Shown in pieces: positions 1 through 5,291 of a stretch of 5,291 nucleotides of DNA. The position numbers were made by a program, and so were the translations under genes. Under the pieces are notes generated by a model, which saw nothing but the letters and a program-made list of their open reading frames with translations, ran no database searches and was not told the DNA's origin. The stretch covers positions 1-5,291 of the forward strand of contig CAYMSW010000042.1 in NCBI GenBank assembly GCA_964393215.1. The letters are read 5' to 3'. Within the stretch, counting starts at the first letter, position 1. Each line of letters opens with the position of its first letter. Source of the DNA: CAYFNK01 sp964393215 (GTDB lineage: Archaea > Nanobdellota > Nanobdellia > SCGC-AAA011-G17 > PNOQ01).

Positions 1-2036
1 AAAACATCATTTACTCCATCTCCATCCAAATCAACTTCTCTAGATTCACCAACATCTAAAGGAACATAAACTGGATCAGATGAAATTACAATAATAATAG
101 AATCATCAGCTCTCTCATTATAAGCAACACTATGCTCTTCGTCACCTATTTGAATAGGAACTTCTTGCTCTAAATCAAATAACTCACCAACAATTTCTGG
201 CTCTTGTTGTTCTTCTTCTTCAGTTTCCTCTTCTTGCTGCTCTTCTTCTTCTGTCTCCTCATCAGTCGTTTCTTCTTCAGGAACATCATCAGATGGACTT
301 GGAGCAAAAAGATTTCTAAAAAACTGTAAAAGTCTTTGGAATGGTGAAACAGCATCACCACCAGTTTGAATACCCTCTTCACCTTCAGGAATTATAATTC
401 TCTCTTCACCTTCATTAACTCTTATAATAATCTTCTCAGAAGCAAGAATTGTGCTGTCTTGTAATCTTGCAGCAACAGTTACATCATAATTACCTACTGG
501 AACATCTCCAGTTGGAGCTACATGCAAATAAACCAACTCTGACTTAGAAGCCTCTAATTCAACAACGGAAGGATTCAAATAAACAAAGTTAACAGCAGTG
601 CCACCAACACTCAATTCATAGGTTGCAGCATCAGTACCAACATTCTCTACAACAATAGGAATTGTAGCAGTTGTATCATAATCCAATTGAATATTCTTAT
701 CTTCAACACCAATTAAAGCCATATAACATTCTTCTCTAGACACTGTCCTTATCTCAATAACATCAGAGCCCGCAACTTGACTACTATCTTTTGCTTTAGC
801 AATAACTTCAACAGTATAAGTATCGGAAGGTATGTTCAATCCAGGGTTAACAGTTATTGTAGCTTGCTCTTCCGCACCAGCACCCAATGAAATAGATCTC
901 TTATCCAAAGTTACCCATGAAGGAGCACTCAATTCTAACAAATAATCCTTTGAAAATTCACCAGTATTTACAACATTTACAGTGTAAGAATTACCTAATG
1001 AACTACACAGCAAATCAGCGCCCATTTCAATATCTACAGCTACACCATGGCATCTATTTACGCCAAGGTTGAAAACATTAAGTGCTTCAACATTTCCCAT
1101 TCCAGGTGTAACAGTCAACCTAGCTTCAAAGCTTCCTTGAACGCCATAATCAGGGGACAAAACTAAATTTGCACTTCCAGTACTACCTGCGGGAACACTC
1201 AAGCTATTCTTATCTAAATTGGCCCAAGCAGGACCTTCTAATTCTAACTCAAAATCGTTTGAAGTTGAGCCATCATTCACAACAGATATTGCAACAGTTT
1301 CCTGGCTATGCTCACACATACTTACAGAATCTCTCTCAGTATTAATCCCAAAATCATAACAAGGATCTACAACAAGAGTAGAGCTAGCAGACTTAACGCT
1401 AGCACCATTAGTAGGAGTAGCAGTAACAGTAAACCCATATTCTCCGAAAGAATCACAAGTAGCTTCTAAAAAGACTGTAAAAGTTCTAGTTTCTCCAGGA
1501 TTTACGCTCAAAACTGTATCACTAAGTGTAACAGCACCAGGAGCAGTTCCTTGCACAGTCAAAGCATATGTGTCTGAGAAGTCACCACTATTAGTTATTT
1601 CAAAGGCAAAATTCTGATTTCCACAAGGGCATACATGATTCTCTGGATTCAAAGCAGTTATACTATAATCAAAACAATCTCTAACTAGAACGTCGTGTGA
1701 TAAAGATGCAGAATTAGCAGATACATCCAAACCATAACTACCAACACTAGTATATGAAGGAGGTGTAACATAAGTATAAATATTTCTAACCTGTCCAGGA
1801 TTTAAAACAAAGCCAATAGGAACCGTAGTAGAAAAATAAGAAGCAGATCCTGAAGAAGACACGCTAACCTGCACTGGCTCTCCACCAGTATTCTCAACAA
1901 CATCTCTAAATAATCCAGTAGAACCTGGACACATTGAACTTGGTCCACTACCCTGAATTAAATTAACCTCTGCTAAAGCAAAAGGGACAAAAAGCAAAAC
2001 CGCCAGCATTACAATGAAAAATCTATCACCACTCAT
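1..2036 (-). CDS. Large secreted multi-domain NEW3/COG1470-like surface protein (3' end outside window)
   Basis: The frame is open without a stop from ATG 2036 to base 1 (678 codons) and runs off the window. The start is fixed by GGAGG 8 nt upstream and an in-frame TAA at 2052-2054. Residues 1-22 form a signal peptide ending ALA. Five Ig-like beta domains follow at about 23-119, 120-224, 225-328, 329-435 and 436-541. They show NEW3-type signatures: 'N-x-G', 'GPAWANLDKNSLSVPAG', 'APSWVTLDKRSISLGAG'. Cys pairs 121/136, 226/241 and 329/344 share C-x14-C spacing; Cys138/194 may pair inside domain 2, while Cys36 and Cys437 look unpaired. Residues 542-614 are a linker with an amphipathic stretch (566-577) and a Glu/Gln-rich run (587-614). 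A last domain begins near 615 and carries D669-L-D-G-D-G-V-N-D677. A C-terminal membrane anchor, if any, lies outside the window. Known: NEW3/COG1470 modules occur in archaeal surface proteins. Inferred: an envelope or adhesion role; the exact function is unknown. Confidence 0.85.
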   Translation of the reverse strand, partial: MSGDRFFIVMLAVLLFVPFALAEVNLIQGSGPSSMCPGSTGLFRDVVENTGGEPVQVSVSSSGSASYFSTTVPIGFVLNPGQVRNIYTYVTPPSYTSVGSYGLDVSANSASLSHDVLVRDCFDYSITALNPENHVCPCGNQNFAFEITNSGDFSDTYALTVQGTAPGAVTLSDTVLSVNPGETRTFTVFLEATCDSFGEYGFTVTATPTNGASVKSASSTLVVDPCYDFGINTERDSVSMCEHSQETVAISVVNDGSTSNDFELELEGPAWANLDKNSLSVPAGSTGSANLVLSPDYGVQGSFEARLTVTPGMGNVEALNVFNLGVNRCHGVAVDIEMGADLLCSSLGNSYTVNVVNTGEFSKDYLLELSAPSWVTLDKRSISLGAGAEEQATITVNPGLNIPSDTYTVEVIAKAKDSSQVAGSDVIEIRTVSREECYMALIGVEDKNIQLDYDTTATIPIVVENVGTDAATYELSVGGTAVNFVYLNPSVVELEASKSELVYLHVAPTGDVPVGNYDVTVAARLQDSTILASEKIIIRVNEGEERIIIPEGEEGIQTGGDAVSPFQRLLQFFRNLFAPSPSDDVPEEETTDEETEEEEQQEEETEEEEQQEPEIVGELFDLEQEVPIQIGDEEHSVAYNERADDSIIIVISSDPVYVPLDVGESREVDLDGDGVNDV
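195..254 (-). repeat. Two tandem 30-bp units coding a Glu/Gln-rich 10-residue repeat
   Basis: Within the large surface-protein gene, codons 595-604 (bases 254-225) and 605-614 (bases 224-195) encode TEEEEQQEEE and TEEEEQQEPE, differing at one residue. The DNA copies are diverged at synonymous positions (for example GAG-CAG-CAA against GAA-CAA-CAA), so this is a small old or selected duplication and not a fresh slippage product. It forms the core of an acidic linker between the Ig-like array and the next domain. Confidence 0.75.
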
Positions 2037-2044
2037 TATGGAAA

Positions 2045-2049
2045 CCTCC
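2045..2049 (-). promoter_or_regulatory. Shine-Dalgarno site of the large surface-protein gene
   Basis: The minus strand reads GGAGG followed by TTTCCATA and then ATG at 2036, a spacing of 8 nt. This strong ribosome-binding site, with the in-frame stop just upstream, decides the start codon. Confidence 0.8.
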
Positions 2050-2078
2050 GTTTATTACTTCAAAGAGAACAAAATCCC

Positions 2079-2086
2079 ATATAAAA
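2079..2086 (-). promoter_or_regulatory. Archaeal TATA box for the large surface-protein gene
   Basis: The minus strand reads TTTTATAT. With the usual archaeal spacing of about 26 nt, transcription would begin near 2056, giving a leader of roughly 20 nt that includes the GGAGG at 2049-2045. A second AT-rich candidate, TATATTTTAAA near 2109-2099, lies further upstream and cannot be excluded. The upstream BRE element is not distinctive. Confidence 0.5.
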
Positions 2087-2127
2087 GAATTATGTCAGTT
2101 TAAAATATAGAAATAAAAGAATAAGAT

Positions 2128-2145
2128 AGAAAAGAAAAAAAGAAG
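2128..2145 (-). terminator. T-rich archaeal terminator after the S-layer-like gene
   Basis: Directly after the TAA stop at 2150-2148 the minus strand runs CTTCTTTTTTTCTTTTCT, with seven consecutive Ts at 2141-2135. Archaeal transcription commonly ends at such U-tracts without a hairpin. The position between two genes that each have their own promoter supports the call. No stable stem was seen. Confidence 0.5.
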
Positions 2146-2147
2146 AT

Positions 2148-3535
2148 TTAGTAGTAAGTTTGGTCCTCATCGATTATAGGCTCTTCCTTATCTCCTCTCA
2201 ACTTTCTTGCAGCCACGATTATACCAAGTATAACCAATATAACCAACAAGATTGAAAAACCTAATTCAAGACCCGATCTTACGTTACCAAAACCAGCTGT
2301 AGATCCCAAAACATCAACGTTCAAATCGAATGTCTTCAAGACCTCGTTACCTGACTTAACTTCAACAGTAAAGTCATGCTGACCTGCATCTGCACCGTTA
2401 TCAACTGAAACAAATACATAAGCACCATCAGACTCTTCAGCAACTCTATAAGTTCCAAAGTCAACACCTTGAACCTCAATATCGTAGTTTACATTTGAGT
2501 TTGGATAGCTTATCCAGAATGCAACAGCAGTTCCTCTCTCGGCAGATTGTGTATTTGTATCGACACTAATTTCTCCACCAAAAGCCGTACCAGTACCAAC
2601 AGTCAAGCTGTAAGTTTCGGTATCTCTACCATCTCCATCATTGTAGACAACTTCAATGACAACATCATAGACTCCAGAAGGAACGTTTGTAGGAAGGGCC
2701 AAAACTAAGTCCTTATGGATCTTGTATTCATCATCTTCACAAGCATCACTATCACAGTCTTCGGTAACTTCTTCAGGTACCATATCAAATCTATTAGATC
2801 TTGTGTATAGACCCAATGCAGGGATGTTCATTTGAACATATACGTCCTCTTCTTCACTGTGACCTATATTCTCTACACCNNNNNNNNNNNNNNNNNNNNN
2901 NNNNNNNNNNNNNNNNNNNNNNNNNNNNNNNNNNNNNNNNNNNNNNNNNNNNNNNNNNNNNNNNNNNNNNNNNNNNNNNTGTTCATTTGAACATATACGT
3001 CCTCTTCTTCACTGTGACCTATATTCTCTACACCCACACTAGCAAACAATGTTTGACCAGGCTGTAGGTTTGTTCCCATTGGGAAATTAACATCATAAAT
3101 ATCAATCAAATGTCTCTGATCTACAACATCGACAACCAATTCATCGAAATGGTTCCTGTTACCCTCTTCATCTTCCATATATACATTAAGAGTATACTCA
3201 CCAGGATCGATATCATCATCTAGATTGAGATTTAGAACTTCACGTCCAGTCCAATCACTTCTAACTGTAAAGTAATCAGTTTCTTCTTCTTCATCCGCTA
3301 GCTCTGCAATTATTCTAGCTTCAGCATCCGTATTATCGCCAAGACCTCTCCAGAACACTTGAATCCTCAATTCTTCGCCAGCATAGGCTGGGCCGAAAAA
3401 GTTGTGACTGTCATCCATGTCATATCCATTAATCCTAACACCTGTTATTTCAAATTCGTCGGATTCAGTAGCAGTAACAGCTGTAACAGATGTCAATAAC
3501 AGCATCAAAACTGCCAACACTTTGTATAATTTCAT
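2148..3535 (-). CDS. Secreted membrane-anchored S-layer-like protein (410 aa after removing the scaffold gap)
   Basis: The gene is broken by Ns at 2880-2979. The identical 55-base flanks both read in the same frame (GVENIGHSEEEDVYVQMN), and merging them gives one 410-residue protein. The Met at 2831-2829 is therefore internal, not a start. The true ATG at 3535 has GGGAGGG upstream. Residues 1-22 are a signal peptide ending AVTA. Three beta-sandwich domains follow at about 26-139, 140-263 and 266-359. The second is CARDB-like (V-E-N-I-G) and has an acidic loop with two cysteines (CDSDAC, merged residues 209-214). A transmembrane helix spans about 371-391 (GFSILLVILVILGIIVAA), followed by RKLR and an acidic cytoplasmic tail ending TYY. 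Known: DPANN genomes carry similar 'putative S-layer proteins' of about 400 residues. Inferred: a cell-surface structural protein anchored by its C-terminus. A plain CARDB-type envelope protein is the alternative. Confidence 0.75.
2825..2879. repeat. Left copy of the 55-bp gap-flanking direct repeat
   Basis: This segment is identical, base for base, to 2980-3034 on the other side of the N run and ends exactly at the first N. It begins with the small palindrome TGTTCATTTGAACA. The exact identity and a length typical of an assembly k-mer indicate an unmerged contig overlap and not a genomic duplication. Confidence 0.85.
2880..2979. other. Scaffolding gap of exactly 100 Ns
   Basis: There are exactly 100 undetermined bases, the default filler length used for gaps of unknown size. 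Since the flanks overlap by 55 bases, the true gap size is probably minus 55 and no sequence is missing. Confidence 0.95.
2980..3034. repeat. Right copy of the 55-bp gap-flanking direct repeat
   Basis: It is identical to 2825-2879 and starts immediately after the last N. It codes for residues 168-185 of the S-layer-like protein. The base after the repeat is C at 3035, where the left copy runs into N, so the similarity ends only where sequence is unknown. Confidence 0.85.
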
Positions 3536-3545
3536 CGTTATTTAA

Positions 3546-3552
3546 CCCTCCC
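3546..3552 (-). promoter_or_regulatory. Shine-Dalgarno site of the S-layer-like gene
   Basis: The minus strand reads GGGAGGG, about 10 nt before ATG 3535 (11 nt from the end of the GGAGG core). The spacing is slightly long, but the match is strong and no other start lies near it. Confidence 0.75.
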
Positions 3553-3594
3553 TTAATAACATGATTATTGTTGTAATTCCGTAGTTGTGAAAAG

Positions 3595-3606
3595 CTTATA
3601 AACCTT
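3595..3606 (-). promoter_or_regulatory. BRE/TATA promoter of the S-layer-like gene
   Basis: The minus strand reads AAGG-TTTATAAG: a good archaeal TATA box (3602-3595) preceded by purines resembling a BRE. The predicted start of transcription is near 3572, giving a leader of about 36 nt that carries the GGGAGGG site. It lies in the 87-base space after the PIN gene, so the surface-protein gene is probably transcribed on its own and not as part of the upstream operon. Confidence 0.65.
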
Positions 3607-3622
3607 ACGGTGGCACTAATTT

Positions 3623-4327
3623 TTACTTCAAATTCTTATATCTCAGAATTTCCTTTATTTCATTCCCAGAAATAGCACATCCCTTATACTTCAGGCCCCA
3701 TAGAGCCCCCATTAACATATCCTTTCTGAACTCATTATGGACCTTTTTTCCCACAGAAATATACTTATCCAATATCCCCAAATCGTAGGCAACAACGATC
3801 AATTCCGTAGACCTAATAATATTGATTTTCTTGGTCTCATCCACAAACCGATTCAAGGCATCTCTATCAATTCTAACTTTAGTTCTCAACCTCCTGGACA
3901 AAACTTTCCCCAAACTCTCCGGATCCTCTATCAATAACCTCAAAGTTCTTTCATCCAAAACCAAGGCTCCAGAATCATAATGTAACACTAAAGAAAGGGC
4001 ATCCATTTCTGCCTTATGTACTATTTTTATTGCCTTATTTCTAGCAAAATATATACTATTGGCTAAATCCAAAAGATGTTTGGCCTTCTTCTCAATTTCT
4101 TTGTTAGAAACCATCTTGAAAACTCCCTCCATCAAATAGTCTCTAATCACTACAGCATCCAATTTGAACCTATTTATATTAAGGGGCCTATCTATCAACT
4201 CATACTTAACGCCAGTAGGCAACAAAAAGTCACCTTTGAACTTCTTCTTCAATGGCTTAAGAACCCACAGCAAATTATTCATAGCTAAACTTATTACGCT
4301 TCCAGTATCGAACACCAATGATTTCAT
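3623..4327 (-). CDS. PIN-domain protein, putative ribonuclease
   Basis: This 234-residue protein begins MKSLVFDTGSVISLA, with Asp7 at the end of the first strand as in PIN nucleases. Further likely metal-binding acids are Glu43 (GVKYELID), Glu107 and/or Asp109 (HKAEMDALSLVL) and Asp125-Glu126 (GALVLDERTLR). The 'AE-x-DAL...LVLDER' pattern recalls COG2405/DUF3368-type PIN proteins. Residues about 150-234 form a mostly helical C-terminal extension beyond a usual VapC of about 130-150 residues. Its ATG overlaps the upstream stop in an ATGA (4327-4324), so translation is probably coupled; a weak GAGGGG lies 11 nt upstream. Known: PIN domains are Mg/Mn-dependent RNases, either toxins or RNA-processing enzymes. 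Inferred: it works with the 189-residue partner. Whether it is a toxin or a housekeeping RNase cannot be told from sequence. Confidence 0.8.
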   Translation of the reverse strand: MKSLVFDTGSVISLAMNNLLWVLKPLKKKFKGDFLLPTGVKYELIDRPLNINRFKLDAVVIRDYLMEGVFKMVSNKEIEKKAKHLLDLANSIYFARNKAIKIVHKAEMDALSLVLHYDSGALVLDERTLRLLIEDPESLGKVLSRRLRTKVRIDRDALNRFVDETKKINIIRSTELIVVAYDLGILDKYISVGKKVHNEFRKDMLMGALWGLKYKGCAISGNEIKEILRYKNLK

Positions 4328-4893
4328 ATATCAAATAACCCCTCGGCAATCTTCACCCTATCTTTTACAGACTTAGTAATATTAAACGGAGCATCAAATT
4401 CCTTAGTTGCACCCAAATAAGATTTGACATCCCAAGTTGGAATATCTAATAATTCGGCAACCAACGTAGAAGAAATACCGTGCCTATGAATGTTAGTTGC
4501 TTTCTTCACTTTAGATCTATGTATAACTTGATCAACAAATCTCCCAACATTCTTCTCAAGCCTATTCATTTCCTTAACTATTCTTTTCAAAGAGCCAAGA
4601 TACTTATCCATATCTCCCCCTCTAAGATTAACTTTGGCTTTCTTCAACTCAAAAAGGACTGTTTTCTCAAACTTTTCCCACCCAGAATATTCAGTATAAT
4701 TATTCTTCTCCATAATTTTATACAGAGAAAAAATAACAACAGCAGTAGTAATCGAATATTTGTCTTGAAAAATGGAAGAATTATGAACAGTCCTATCACT
4801 TTGATCCATAAGAGAGGGTATATCTCCCTTACTAAATGCCACTATACTCTTATCTATAACAGATAAAATATCCTTTCTAATCTTTTCATCCAT
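4324..4893 (-). CDS. Conserved-looking helical protein with HTH-like C-terminal segment, unknown function
   Basis: I do not recognise a named family. The 189 residues are mostly alpha-helical and soluble: no signal peptide or membrane segment is visible. Residues about 1-65 hold helices around 'SDRTVHNSSIFQDKYSITTAVVIFSLYKIME', and 74-130 are long, lysine-rich helices that may form a coiled coil. Residues 134-161 (HGISSTLVAELLDIPTWDVKSYLG) resemble the helix-turn-helix 'G-I-S...AELLGIS-W-E' of UPF0175-type antitoxins. The start ATG 4893 lies inside the end of the zinc-ribbon gene (8-base overlap) and has no Shine-Dalgarno, so it is probably translationally coupled. The stop overlaps the PIN start by 4 bases. 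Inferred: a protein or nucleic-acid-binding partner of the PIN protein. It is much longer than the usual short antitoxin of about 80 residues, which argues against a simple VapB. Confidence 0.7.
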   Translation of the reverse strand: MDEKIRKDILSVIDKSIVAFSKGDIPSLMDQSDRTVHNSSIFQDKYSITTAVVIFSLYKIMEKNNYTEYSGWEKFEKTVLFELKKAKVNLRGGDMDKYLGSLKRIVKEMNRLEKNVGRFVDQVIHRSKVKKATNIHRHGISSTLVAELLDIPTWDVKSYLGATKEFDAPFNITKSVKDRVKIAEGLFDI

Positions 4894-5269
4894 CTTTTTT
4901 GCTTGCTTTAAAAGTAGAAACTAAATCAATAACATACTTGCCGTCTTCTAATTTATACACCAATGGCTTTTTCTTGAACAAATCAATCAAATCCAACTCA
5001 TAGCTTCCTGGCTTCAAAATCTTAATAGACTCTATATCTAAAAATACTGGGCCGTCTTCCAAATTACTATCTATACCAACCAAATCCTGAACATCCTTCT
5101 CCATTTGCTCACGATCTTCATCAGTTAAACCTGCAGAAAGTTTCTCAGCCTTTTGTATAGCTTCCTTTCTAATAAAGAAAAAAAATCTAGAACCACAATC
5201 ACAACCACTCAATAATTTTTTAGAACCATCAGGGTGAACTTCCCCGCACCTGACGCATTGATGTGGCAT
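4886..5269 (-). CDS. OapC/ArvC-type zinc-ribbon protein (DUF2072/COG3364-like)
   Basis: This 127-residue cytoplasmic protein opens MPHQCVRCGEV, with a zinc ribbon built from Cys5-x2-Cys8 and Cys23-x-Cys25 (SGCDCGSRFFFFIRKE). The second knuckle is C-x-C where C-x2-C would be usual; His12 is a possible extra ligand. An acidic helical middle (about 35-70) leads to a C-terminal beta region, 'DIESIKILKPGSYELDLIDLF...DGKYVIDL' (about 79-119), characteristic as I recall it of the archaeal DUF2072/COG3364 family, named OapC/ArvC. Known: in archaea this family is often encoded near an Era-like GTPase and origin-linked genes; its biochemical role is not established. Here it heads a three-gene overlapping cluster. 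The start is chosen because the first Cys knuckle must be included and the family starts M-P-H/M-x-H-x-C. No Shine-Dalgarno is visible in the 22 upstream bases, which do contain a TAA that could end a preceding gene. Confidence 0.8.
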   Translation of the reverse strand: MPHQCVRCGEVHPDGSKKLLSGCDCGSRFFFFIRKEAIQKAEKLSAGLTDEDREQMEKDVQDLVGIDSNLEDGPVFLDIESIKILKPGSYELDLIDLFKKKPLVYKLEDGKYVIDLVSTFKASKKDG

Positions 5270-5291
5270 TTTTTAACCATTAATAAACAAA

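Noticed and set aside
170..382. Minus-strand 70-residue Lys/Phe-rich open frame
   Set aside because: It is an out-of-frame shadow of the acidic linker and repeat region of the large surface protein; the Lys run is the frame-shifted reading of GAA/GAG codons.
2148..2831. A stand-alone 227-residue gene starting at Met 2831
   Set aside because: The frame continues upstream of that Met through the 55-base repeat and matches the frame of the upstream part. There is no signal peptide of its own and no ribosome-binding site, so it is the C-terminal half of the 410-residue protein.
2825..2838. Palindrome TGTTCA-TT-TGAACA as an operator or recombination site
   Set aside because: It lies inside coding sequence, its arms are only 6 bases, and it occurs twice only because of the gap duplication.
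2825..3034. A genuine direct repeat, for example a target-site duplication around a mobile element hidden in the Ns
   Set aside because: The Ns number exactly 100, the copies are perfectly identical and abut the Ns on both sides, and merging restores the frame. All of this fits an unmerged assembly overlap much better.
2801..3067. Plus-strand 88-residue open frame across the Ns
   Set aside because: It is open only because the Ns contain no stop codons, and it lies antisense to the S-layer-like gene.
4480..4866. Plus-strand 128-residue open frame
   Set aside because: It is antisense to the 189-residue gene, has no promoter or ribosome-binding site, and its composition is that of an antisense shadow. 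The plus-strand frames at 3737-3937, 4076-4288 and 4164-4376 were rejected for the same reason.
5270..5291. Promoter for the zinc-ribbon gene (TTTATTAA)
   Set aside because: The AT-rich element is only about 15 bases from the ATG, too close for an archaeal TATA box even with a leaderless transcript. The true promoter probably lies outside the window.

Overview
The window looks like part of a metagenome-assembled archaeal contig, most likely from a DPANN lineage of the Woesearchaeota/Pacearchaeota type. This rests on the AT-rich sequence, TATA-box promoters, tail-to-head compact genes and an archaeal-type OapC/ArvC-like zinc-ribbon protein. It also rests on the neighbouring pair of secreted, Ig-like-domain surface proteins. 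The lineage is an inference from protein style, not from a marker gene. All genes read on the minus strand, so transcription runs from high to low coordinates.

Positions 5269 down to 3623 hold three tightly packed cytoplasmic genes. They are an OapC/ArvC-type zinc-ribbon protein, an unknown 189-residue helical protein with an HTH-like C-terminal segment, and a 234-residue PIN-domain protein. Successive genes overlap by 8 and 4 bases, so they are almost certainly co-transcribed. The HTH-like/PIN pair is arranged like an antitoxin and toxin, but it sits in what looks like a housekeeping operon.

Positions 3535 down to 2148 hold one secreted, membrane-anchored protein (signal peptide, about three beta-sandwich domains, one C-terminal transmembrane helix) that resembles the DPANN 'putative S-layer proteins'. 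It is interrupted by exactly 100 Ns, and the same 55 bases stand on both sides of the Ns. Collapsing that overlap restores a single uninterrupted 410-residue frame, so the break is a scaffolding artefact and not a split gene.

Positions 2036 down to 1 hold the first 678 codons of a large secreted protein that continues beyond the window. It has a signal peptide, five NEW3/COG1470-like Ig-type domains with a recurring C-x14-C pattern, an acidic Glu/Gln-rich linker and the start of a further domain with an Asp-rich calcium-loop-like motif. The two surface-protein genes each have their own TATA box and a strong Shine-Dalgarno sequence, and a T-rich tract between them probably terminates the first. 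Together they look like parts of the cell envelope. Neither protein contains a single N-x-S/T sequon among 59 asparagines, although both are extracellular.

I found no RNA genes, mobile elements or CRISPR arrays. The only stretches without a gene are the two short promoter regions and the few bases at the right edge.
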